From Luzula sylvatica (lineage: Eukaryota > Streptophyta > Magnoliopsida > Poales > Juncaceae): a stretch of DNA of 64,000 nt. Positions within the stretch are counted from its first letter, which is position 1. Every line of letters begins with the position of its first letter. The translations under genes and the position numbers were made by a program. Below the pieces are notes generated by a model. It did not search any database and was not told where the DNA came from. It saw only the letters and a list, made by a program, of their open reading frames with translations. Shown piece after piece: positions 1-8,931 of this stretch. The stretch is from contig OX326958.1 of NCBI GenBank assembly GCA_946800325.1, forward strand, positions 71,607,264 to 71,671,263, written 5' to 3'.

Positions 1-3
1 AAT
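1..3 (+). repeat. Partial monomer at the left edge
   Basis: The three bases AAT are the last three positions of a monomer whose remainder lies outside the window. The array therefore continues to the left. Confidence 0.85.
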
Positions 4-1367
4 GATCTAAAAACACGTTATTTGAACTCCTCAAAGAGTTAAAATCTTGTTTTGAATCGAAAAACAAACTTTGTTAGTGTTTGTGAAATTTCGTGAAAAG
101 TTATGTAGTAAAAGATACGATACAACTGATCTAAAAACACGTTATTTGAACTCCTCAAAGCGTTAAAATCTTGTTTTGAATCGAAAAACAATCTTTCTTA
201 GTGTTTGCGAAATTTGGTGACAAGTTATGTAGTAAAAGATACGATACAAATGATCTAAAAACACGTTATTTGAACTCCTCAAAGCGTTAAAATCTTGTTT
301 TGAATCGGAAAACAAAGTTTCTTAGTGTTTGCGAAATTTGGTGAAAAGTTATGTAGTAAAAGATACGATACAAATGATCTAAAAACACGTTATTTGAACT
401 CCTCAAAGCTTTAAAATCTTGTTTTGAATCGAAAAAAAAACTTTCTTAGTGTTTGTGAAATTTGGTGAAAAGTTATGTAGTAAAAGATACGATACAAATG
501 ATCTTAAAACACGTGATTTGAACTCCTCAAAGCGTTAAAATCTTGTTTTGAATCGAAAAACAAACTTTGTTAGTGTTTGTGAAATTTGGTGAAAAGTTAT
601 GTAGTAAAAGATACGATACAACTGATCTAAAAACATGTTTTTTGAACTCCTCAAAGCGTTAAAATCTTGTTTTGAATCGAAAAACTAACTTTCTTAGTGT
701 TTGTGAAATTTGGTGAAAATTTAAGTAGTAAAAGATACGACACAAATGATCTAAAAACACGTTATTTGAACTCCTCAAAGCGTTAAAATCTTGTTTTGAA
801 TCGAAAATCAAACTTTCTTAGTGTTTGTGAAATTTGGTGAAAAGTTATGTAGTAAAAGATACGATACAAATGATCTAAAAACACGTTATTTGAACTCCTC
901 AAAGCGTTAAAATCTTGTTTTGAATCGGAAAACAAACTTTGTTAGTGTTTGTGAAATTTGGTGAAAAGTTATGTAGTAAAAGATACGATATAACTGATCT
1001 AAAAACATGTTATTTGAACTGCTCAAAGCGTTAAAATCTTGTTTTGAATCGAAAAACAAACTTTCTTAGTGTTTGTGAAATTTGGTGAAAAGTTATGTAG
1101 TAAAAGATACGATACAAATGATCTAAAAACACGTTATTTGAACTCCTCAAAGCGTTAAAATCTTGTTTTGAATCGAAAAACAAACTTTGTTAGTGTTTGT
1201 GAAATTTGGTGAAAAGTTATGTAGTAAAAGATACGATACAACTGATCTAAAAGCACATTATTTGAACTCCTCAAAGCGTTAAAATCTTGTTTTGAATCGA
1301 AAAACAAACTTTCTTAGTGGTTGCGAAATTTGGTGAAAAGTTACGTAGTAAAAGATACGATACAAAT
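1..1367. repeat. Left segment, monomers 1-11, older variants
   Basis: These eleven monomers belong to the same family but do not start a clean long duplication. They carry private changes such as AAAACTAAC and ATTTAAGTAG (monomer 6, at 624) and AAATCAAAC (monomer 7, at 748). Monomer 5 (500) begins GATCTTAAAAC. It follows a poly-A monomer (type 31, at 376) without the type 32 monomer that follows at every other site, which suggests loss of one unit here. Monomers 6-11 show the same order of markers as monomers 22-27, as part of an older 16-unit duplication. Confidence 0.75.
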
Positions 1368-2111
1368 GATCTAAAAACACGTTATTTGAACTCCTCAAAG
1401 CGTTAAAATCTTGTTTTGAATCGAAAAACAAACTTTGTTAGTGTTTGTGAAATTTGGTGAAAAGTTATGTAGTAAAAGATACGATACAACTGATCTAAAA
1501 ACACGTTATTTGAACTCCTCAAAGCGTTAAAATCTTGTTTTGAATCGAAAAACAAACTTTCTTAGTGTTTGCGAAATTTGGTAAAAAGTTATGTAGTAAA
1601 AGATACGATACAAATGATCTAAAAACACGTTATTTGAACTCCTCAAAGCGTTAAAATCTTGTTTTGAATCGGAAAACAAAGTTTCTCAGTGTTTGCGAAA
1701 TTTGGTGAAAAGTTATGTAGTAAAAGATACGATACAAATGATCTAAAAACACGTTATTTGAACTCCTCAAAGCTTTAAAATCTTGTTTTGAATCGAAAAA
1801 AAAACTTTCTTAGTGTTTGTGAAATTTGGTAAAAAGTTATGTAGTAAAAGATACGATACAAATGATCTAAAAACACGTTATTTGAACACCTCAAAGCGTT
1901 AAAATCTTGTTTTGAATCGAAAAACAAACTTCCTTAGTGTCTGTGAAATTTGGTGAAAAGTTATGTAGTAAAAGATACGATACAAATGATCTAAAAACAC
2001 GTGATTTGAACTCCTCAAAGCGTTAAAATCATGTTTTGAATCGAAAAACAAACTTTGTTAGTGTTTGTGAAATTTGGTGAAAAGTTATGTAGTAAAAGAT
2101 ACGATACAAAT
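624..2111. repeat. Older 16-monomer-spaced duplication, first copy
   Basis: Twelve monomers (6-17) show the same order of markers as 2608-4095, 1984 bp (16 units) downstream: ACATGTTTTTT with TTAAGTAG, then CGGAAAAC with GATATAACT, then GAACTGCTC, then GTGGTTGCG, then the poly-A monomer and GAACACCTC. Several sites differ, for example CACGTTA against CACGTGA in the fifth unit and GTTGCGA against GTTGCGG in the sixth. It therefore looks older than the other block copies. Confidence 0.7.
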
Positions 2112-2607
2112 GATCTAAAAACACGTTATTTGAACTCCTCAAAGCGTTAAAATCTTGTTTTGAATCGAAAAACAAACTTTGTTAGTGTTTGTGAAATTTC
2201 GTGAATAGTTATGTTGTAAAAGATACGATACAACTGATCTAAAAACACCTTATTTGAACTCCTCAAAGCGTTAAAATCTTGTTTTGAATCGAAAAACAAA
2301 CTTTCTTAGTGTTTGCAAAATTTGGTGAAAAGTTATGTAGTAAAAGATACGATACAAATGATCTAAAAACACGTTATTTGAACTCCTCAAAGCGTTACAA
2401 TCTTGTTTTGAATCAAAAAATAAACTTTCTTAGTGTTTGTGAAATTTGGTGAAAAGTTATGTAGTAAAAGATACGATACAAATGATCTAAAAACACGTGA
2501 TTTGAACTCCTCAAAGCGTTAAAATCTTGTTTTAAATCGAAAAACAAGCTTTGTTAGTGTTTGTGAAATTTGGTAAAAAGTTATGTAGTAAAAGATACGA
2601 TACAACT

Positions 2608-4095
2608 GATCTAAAAACATGTTTTTTGAACTCCTCAAAGCGTTAAAATCTTGTTTTGAATCGAAAAACAAACTTTCTTAGTGTTTGTGAAATTTGGTGA
2701 AAAGTTAAGTAGTAACAGATACGACACAAATGATCTAAAAACACGTTATTTGAACTCCTCAAAGCGTTAAAATCTTGTTTTGAATCGAAAAACAAACTTT
2801 CGTAGTGTTTGTGAAATTTGGTGAAAAGTTATGCAGTAAAAGATACGATACAAATGATCTAAAAACACGTTATTTGAACTCCTCAAAGCGTTAAAATCTT
2901 GTTTTGAATCGGAAAACAAACTTTGTTAGTGTTTGTGAAATTTGGTGAAAAGTTATGTAGTAAAAGATACGATATAACTGATCTAAAAACATGTTATTTG
3001 AACTGCTCAAAGCGTTAAAATCTTGTTTTGAATCGAAAAACAAACTTTCTTAGTGTTTGTGAAATTTGGTGAAAAGTTATGTAGTAAAAGATACGATACA
3101 AATGATCTAAAAACACGTGATTTGAACTCCTCAAAGCGTTAAAATCTTGTTTTGAATCGAAAAACAAACTTTGTTAGTGTTTGTGAAATTTGGTGAAAAG
3201 TTATGTAGTAAAAGATACGATACAACTGATCTAAAAACACGTTATTTGAACTCCTCAAAGCGTTAAAATCTTGTTTTGAATCGAAAAACAAACTTTCTTA
3301 GTGGTTGCGGAATTTGGTGAAAAGTTACCTAGTAAAAGATACGATACAAATGATCTAAAAACACGTTATTTGAACTCCTCAAAGCGTTAAAATATTGTTT
3401 TGAATCGAAAAACAAACTTTGTTAGTGTTTGTGAAATTTCGTGAAAAGTTATGTAGTAAAAAATACGATACAACTGATCTAAAAACACGTTATTTGAACT
3501 CCTCAAAGCGTTAAAATCTTGTTTTGAATCGAAAAACAAACTTTCTTAGTGTTTGCGAAATTTGGTGACAAGTTATGTAGTAAAAGATACGATACAAATG
3601 ATCTAAAAACACGTTATTTGAACTCCTCAAAGCGTTAAAATCTTGTTTTGAATCGGAAAACAAAGTTTCTTAGTGTTTGCGAAATTTGGTGAAAAGTTAT
3701 GTAGTAAAAGATACGATACAAATGATCTAAAAACACGTTATTTGAACTCCTCAAAGCTTTAAAATCTTGTTTTGAATCGAAAAAAAAACTTTCTTAGTGT
3801 TTGTGAAATTTGGTGAAAAGTTATGTAGTAAAAGATACGATACAAATGATCTAAAAACACGTTATTTGAACACCTCAAAGCGTTAAAATCTTGTTTTGAA
3901 TCGAAAAACAAACTTCCTTAGTGTCTGTGAAATTTGGTGAAAAGTTATGTAGTAAAAGATACGATACAAATGATCTAAAAACGCGTGATTTGAACTCCTC
4001 AAAGCGTTAAAATCTTGTTTTGAATCGAAAAACAAACTTTGTTAGTGTTTCTGAAATTTGGTGAAAAGTTATGTAGTAAAAGATACGATACAACT
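2608..4095. repeat. Older 16-monomer-spaced duplication, second copy
   Basis: This is monomers 22-33, the partner of 624-2111. It carries the type markers 22 to 33 that recur throughout the window: GTGGTTGCGGAATTTGG with TTACCTAG (type 27, at 3228), the poly-A unit (type 31, at 3724), GAACACCTC with GTGTCTGTG (type 32, at 3848) and ACGCGTGA with GTTTCTGAAA (type 33, at 3972). The homology stops at type 34 (4096), which has GATGTAAAAAC and CCTCTTTTG and no counterpart at the matching place upstream. Confidence 0.7.
3600..4095. repeat. Four-monomer cassette, types 30-31-32-33 (reference copy)
   Basis: Type 30 has CGGAAAACAAAGTTTC. Type 31 has AAAGCTTT (a HindIII-type AAGCTT) and a nine-A run in place of AAAAACAAAC. 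Type 32 has GAACACCTC and TTCCTTAGTGTCTGTG. Type 33 has ACGCGTGA and ends AACT. The type 31 unit occurs 23 times, starting at 376, 1740, 3724, 9800, 11784, 13773, 15757, 17741, 23817, 25801, 28405, 34977, 42047, 43659, 47999, 51223, 52834, 54198, 56306, 58290, 61017, 62381 and 62877. In 22 of these the next unit is type 32; the exception is 376. The order is kept even where both flanks differ, so the cassette moves as a unit. Confidence 0.85.
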
Positions 4096-4715
4096 GATGT
4101 AAAAACACGTTATTTGAACCCCTCAAAGCGTTAAAATCCTCTTTTGAATCGAAAAACAAACTTTCTTAGTGGTTGCGAAATTTGGTGAAAAGTTACGTAG
4201 TAAAAGATACGACACAAATGATCTAAAAACACGTTATTTGAACTCCTCAAAGCGTTAAAATCTTGTTTTGAATCGAAAAACAAACTTTGTTAGTGTTTGT
4301 GAAATTTCGTGAAAAGTTATGTAGTAAAAGATACGATACAACTGATCTAAAAACACGTTATTTGAACTCCTCAAAGCGTTAAAATCTTGTTTTGAATCGA
4401 AAAACAAACTTTCTTAGTGTTTGCGAAATTTGGTGACAAGTTATGTAGTAAAAGATACGATACAAATGATCTAAAAACACGTTATTTGAACTCCTCAAAG
4501 CGTTAAAATCTTGTTTTGAATCGAAAAACAAACTTTCTTAGTGTTTGTGAAATTTGGTGAAAAGTTAGGTAGTAAAAGATACGATACAAATGATCTAAAA
4601 ACACGTTATTTGAACTCCTCAAAGCGTTAAAATCTAGTTTTGAATCGAAAAACAAACTTTCTTAGTGTTTGCGAAATTTGGTGAAAAGTTATGTAGTAAA
4701 AGATACGATACAAAT

Positions 4716-4839
4716 GATCTAAAAACACGTTATTTGAACTCCTCAAAGCGTTAAAATCTTGTTTTGAATCGAAAAACAAACTTTCTTAGTGTTTGTGAAA
4801 TTTGGTGAAAAGTTATGTAGTAAAAGATACGATACAAAT
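4716..4839 (+). repeat. Reference monomer matching the 124-bp consensus
   Basis: This unit agrees with the majority base at every position I compared and is a convenient reference for numbering. In order it holds GATCTAAAAAC (1-11), CACG (11-14), GAACTCCTCAAAGCG (21-35), a TTGTTTT/AAAACAA dyad (44-64), TTTCTTAGTG (67-76), GAAATTTGG (82-90), GAAAAGTTATGTAG (92-105) and GATACGATAC (111-120). It carries four CpG sites (positions 13, 34, 55 and 115). Because 124 is one more than a multiple of three, any stop codon passes through all three frames within three units, so long open reading frames cannot exist in a regular array. The unit is shorter than the roughly 147 bp wrapped on a nucleosome core. 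Confidence 0.95.
4759..4779. repeat. Conserved 7-bp inverted repeat inside the monomer
   Basis: TTGTTTT and AAAACAA form a perfect 7-bp inverted repeat around the 7-base spacer GAATCGA (monomer positions 44-64; the reference copy is given here). It is kept in most monomers; the first copy is at 47-67. It is broken in the type 31 monomers, where the C at position 62 is A, and in types with AATAAAC or a changed base in the left arm. Dyads of this size can form a small hairpin in single strands or bind a dimeric protein. No such function is shown here, and an AT-rich unit can hold a dyad of this size by chance. Confidence 0.7.
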
Positions 4840-5087
4840 GATCTAAAAACACGTTATTTGAACACCTCAAAGCGTTAAAATCTTGTTTTGAATCGAAAAA
4901 CAAACTTCCTTAGTGTCTGTGAAATTTGGTGAAAAGTTATGTAGTAGAAGATACGATACAAATGATCTAAAAACGCGTGATTTGAACTCCTCAAAGCGTT
5001 AAAATCTTGTTTTGAATCGAAAAACAAACTTTGTTAGTGTTTGTGAAATTTGGTGAAAAGTTATGTAGTAAAAGATACGATACAACT

Positions 5088-6079
5088 GATCTAAAAACAC
5101 GTTATTTGAACTCCTCAAAGCGTTAAAATCCTGTTTTGAATCGAAAAACAAACTTTCTTAGTGGTTGCGAAATTTGGTGAAAAGTTACGTAGTAAAAGAT
5201 ACGATACAAATGATCTAAAAACACGTTATTTGAACTCCTCAAAGCGTTAAAATCTTGTTTTGAATCGAAAAACAAACTTTGTTAGTGTTTGCGAAATTTC
5301 GTGAAAAGTTACGTAGTAAAAGATACGATACAAATGGTCTAAAAACACGTTATTTGAACTCCTCAAAGCGTTAAAATCTTGTTTTGAATCGAAAAATAAA
5401 CTTTGTTAGTGTTTGTGAAATTTCGTGAATAGTTATGTAGTAAAAGATACGATACAACTGATCTAAAAACACCTTATTTGAACTCCTCAAAGCGTTAAAA
5501 TCTTGTTTTGAATCGAAAAACAAACTTTCTTAGTGTTTGTGAAATTTGGTGAAAAGTTATGTAGTAAAAGATACGATACAAATGATCCAAAAACACGTTA
5601 TTTGAACTCCTCAAAGCGTTACAATCTTGTTTTGAATCGAAAAATAAACTTTCTTAGTGTTTGTGAAATTTGGTGAAATGTTATGTAGTAAAAGATACGA
5701 TACAAATGATCAAAAAACACGTGATTTGAACTCCTCAAAGCGTTAAAATCTTGTTTTGAATCGAAAAACAAACTTTGTTAGTGTTTGTGAAATTTGGTGA
5801 AAAGTTATGTTGTAAAAGATACGATACAACTGATCTAAAAACATGTTTTTTGAACTCCTCAAAGCGTTAAAATCTTGTTTTGAATCGAAAAACAAACTTT
5901 CTTAGTGTTTGTGAAATTTGGTGAAAAGTTAAGTAGTAAAAGATACGACACAAATGATCTAAAAACACGTTATTTGAACTCCTCAAAGCGTTAAAATCTT
6001 GTTTTGAATCGAAAAACAAACTTTCTTAGTGTTTGTGAAATTTGGTGAAAAGTTATGTAGTAAAAGATACGATACAAAT
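5088..6079. repeat. 10-monomer tandem duplication, first half
   Basis: Monomers 42-49 match monomers 52-59 (6328-7319) type by type at a spacing of 1240 bp. The shared order is ATCCTGTTTTG with GTGGTTGCG, then GTTTGCGAAATTTCG with TTACGTAG, then GTGAATAG, then CACCTTA, then GTTACAATC with AAATAAA, then a G-type unit, then ACATGTTTTTT with TTAAGTAG and CGACACA, then a near-consensus unit. Local differences include GATGT, GGTCT, GATCAAAAAAC (a BclI site) and TGCAAAA, so the two halves have diverged or were partly overwritten. Confidence 0.75.
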
Positions 6080-6327
6080 GATCTAAAAACACGTGATTTG
6101 AACTCCTCAAAGCGTTAAAATCTTGTTTTGAATCGAAAAACAAACTTTCTTAGTGTTTGTGAAATTTGGTGAAAAGTTATGTAGTAAAAGATACGATACA
6201 AATGATCTAAAAACACGTGATTTGAACTCCTCAAAGCGTTAAAATCTTGTTTTGAATCGAAAAACAAACTTTGTTAGTGTTTGCGAAATTTGGTGAAAAG
6301 TTATGTAGTAAAAGATACGATACAACT

Positions 6328-7319
6328 GATGTAAAAACACGTTATTTGAACTCCTCAAAGCGTTAAAATCCTGTTTTGAATCGAAAAACAAACTTTCTTA
6401 GTGGTTGCGAAATTTGGTGAAAAGTTACGTAGTAAAAGATACGATACAAATGATCTAAAAACACGTTATTTGAACTCCTCAAAGCGTTAAAATCTTGTTT
6501 TGAATCGAAAAACAAACTTTGTTAGTGTTTGCGAAATTTCGTGAAAAGTTACGTAGTAAAAGATACGATACAAATGATCTAAAAACACGTTATTTGAACT
6601 CCTCAAAGCGTTAAAATCTTGTTTTGAATCGAAAAACAAACTTTGTTAGTGTTTGTGAAATTTCGTGAATAGTTATGTAGTAAAAGATACGATACAACTG
6701 ATCTAAAAACACCTTATTTGAACTCCTCAAAGCGTTAAAATCTTGTTTTGAATCGAAAAACAAACTTTCTTAGTGTTTGCAAAATTTGGTGAAAAGTTAT
6801 GTAGTAAAAGATACGATACAAATGATCTAAAAACACGTTATTTGAACTCCTCAAAGCGTTACAATCTTGTTTTGAATCGAAAAATAAAATTTCTTAGTGT
6901 TTGTGAAATTTGGTGAAATGTTATGCAGTAAAAGATACGATACAAATGATCTAAAAACACGTTATTTGAACTCCTCAAAGCGTTAAAATCTTGTTTTGAA
7001 TCGAAAAACAAACTTTGTTAGTGTTTGTGAAATTTGGTGAAAAGTTATGTAGTAAAAGATACGATACAACTGATCTAAAAACATGTTTTTTGAACTCCTC
7101 AAAGCGTTAAAATCTTGTTTTGAATCGAAAAACAAACTTTCTTAGTGTTTGTGAAATTTGGTGAAAAGTTAAGTAGTAAAAGATACGACACAAATGATCT
7201 AAAAACACGTTATTTGAACTCCTCAAAGCGTTAAAATATTGTTTTGAATCGAAAAACAAACTTTCTTAGTGTTTGTGAAATTTGGTGAAAAGTTATGTAG
7301 TAAAAGATACGATACAAAT
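6328..7319. repeat. 10-monomer tandem duplication, second half
   Basis: This is the partner of 5088-6079. It differs by GATGT in its first unit (6328), GCAAAATTTGG in the CACCTTA unit (6700), AAATTTC with ATGCAG (6824), and AATATTG in its last unit (7196). The pair is carried intact inside later large copies of this region, so the 10-unit event came before them. Confidence 0.75.
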
Positions 7320-7815
7320 GATCTAAAAACACGTTATTTGAACTCCTCAAAGCGTTAAAATCTTGTTTTGAATCGAAAAACAAACTTTCTTAGTGTTTGC
7401 GAAATTTGGTGACAAGTTATGTAGTAAAAGATACGATACAAATGATCTAAAAACACGTTATTTGAACTCCTCAAAGCGTTAAAATCTTGTTTTGAATCGG
7501 AAAACAAAGTTTCTTAGTGTTTGCGAAATTTGGTGAAAAGTTATGTAGTAAAAGATACGATACAAATGATCTAAAAACACGTTATTTGAACTCCTCAAAG
7601 CTTTAAAATCTTGTTTTGAATCGAAAAACAAACTTTGTTAGTGTTTGTGAAATTTGGTGAAAAGTTATGTAGTAAAAGATACGATACAACTGGTCTAAAA
7701 ACACGTTATTTGAACTACTCAAAGCGCTAAAATCTTGTTTTGAATCGAAAAACAAACTTTCTTAGTGTTTGTGAAATTTGGTGAAAAGTTATGTAGTAAA
7801 AGATACGATACAAAT

Positions 7816-8187
7816 GATCTAAAAACACATTATTTGAACACCTCAAAGCGTTAAAATCTTGTTTTGAATCGAAAAACAAACTTTCTTAGTGGTTGCGAAA
7901 TTTGGTGAAAAGTTACGTAGTAAAAGATACGATACAAATGATCTAAAAACGCGTGATTTGAACTCCTCAAAGAGTTAAAATCTTGTTTTGAATCGAAAAA
8001 CAAACTTTGTTAGTGTTTGTGAAATTTCGTGAAAAGTTATGTAGTAAAAGATACGATACAACTGATCTAAAAACACGTTATTTGAACTCCTCAAAGCGTT
8101 AAAATCCTGTTTTGAATCGAAAAACAAACTTTCTTAGTGTTTGCGAAATTTGGTGAAAAGTTACGTAGTAAAAGATACGATACAAAT
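7816..8187. repeat. 5-monomer-spaced triplet, first copy
   Basis: Three units (CACATTA with GAACACCTC and GTGGTTGCG; ACGCGTGA with AAAGAGTT and TTTCGTG; ATCCTG with TTACGTAG) recur 620 bp downstream at 8436-8807. The unit before (7692) and the unit after (8188) both carry GAACTACTCAAAGCGCTA, which points to a local duplication of four to five monomers. Confidence 0.75.
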
Positions 8188-8435
8188 GATCTAAAAACAC
8201 GTTATTTGAACTACTCAAAGCGCTAAAATCTTGTTTTGAATCGAAAAACAAACTTTCTTAGTGTTTGTGAAATTTGGTGAAAAGTTATGTAGTAAAAGAT
8301 ACGATATAATTGATCTAAAAACATGTTATTTGAACTCCTCAAAGCGTTAAAATCTTGTTTTGAATCGAAAAACAAACTTTGTTAGTGTTTGTGAAATTTG
8401 GTGAAAAGTTATGTAGTAAAAGATACGATACAAAT

Positions 8436-8807
8436 GATCTAAAAACACATTATTTGAACACCTCAAAGCGTTAAAATCTTGTTTTGAATCGAAAAACAAA
8501 CTTTCTTAGTGGTTGCGAAATTTGGTGAAAAGTTACGTAGTAAAAGATACGATACAAATGATCTAAAAACGCGTGATTTGAACTCCTCAAAGAGTTAAAA
8601 TCTTGTTTTGAATCGAAAAACAAACTTTGTTAGTGTTTGTGAAATTTCGTGAAAAGTTATGTAGTAAAAGATACGATACAACTGATCTAAAAACACGTTA
8701 TTTGAACTCCTCAAAGCGTTAAAATCCTTTTTTGAATCGAAAAACAAACTTTCTTAGTGTTTGCGAAATTTGGTGAAAAGTTACGTAGTAAAAGATACGA
8801 TACAAAT
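8436..8807. repeat. 5-monomer-spaced triplet, second copy
   Basis: This is the partner of 7816-8187, with ATCCTTTTTTG in place of ATCCTGTTTTG in its last unit. The unit before it (8312) follows the rare end GATATAATT, which begins at 8303. That marker recurs at 22320, 32984, 43030 and 47370 and serves to align the large blocks. Confidence 0.75.
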
Positions 8808-8931
8808 GATCTAAAAACACGTTATTTGAACTCCTCAAAGCGTTAAAATCTTGTTTTGAATCGGAAAACAAAGTTTCTTAGTGTTTGCGAAATTTGGTGA
8901 AAAGTTATGTAGTAAAAGATACGATACAAAT

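Larger units (their letters stand above)
1368..4591. repeat. 26-monomer block, copy 1 (65-monomer offset)
   Basis: Monomers 12-37 recur in the same order at 9428-12651, exactly 8060 bp (65 units) away. Diagnostic pairs include ATCATGTTTTG (2029 and 10089), GTTGCGG with TTACCTAG (3303 and 11363) and GAACCCCTC with CCTCTTTTG (types 34 at 4096 and 12156). Differences noticed are TTTCGTAG and ATGCAG here against consensus there, GATCT against GATAT in the second unit, and GCTCAAAG against GCTGAAAG. The left limit falls at monomer 12, because monomer 11 and monomer 76 differ. The right limit is after type 37. Confidence 0.85.

Noticed and set aside
4759..4779. CENP-B box on the minus strand (TTCG, then A five bases on)
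   Set aside because: TTCG and the following A fit the core pattern, but the CGGG part reads ACAA, so only five of nine core positions agree. This is near what an AT-rich sequence gives by chance.
4716..4839. Promoter or terminator signals (TATA-like stretches, hairpin plus T run)
   Set aside because: Such AT-rich motifs recur in every unit and have no gene beside them. The dyad is not followed by a T run typical of a terminator.
4716..4839. Shorter sub-repeats inside the 124-bp monomer
   Set aside because: GTGAAATTTG beside GTGAAAAGTT, and GTTTTGAA beside GTTTGTGAA, look alike, but the similarity does not extend or set a regular shorter period.
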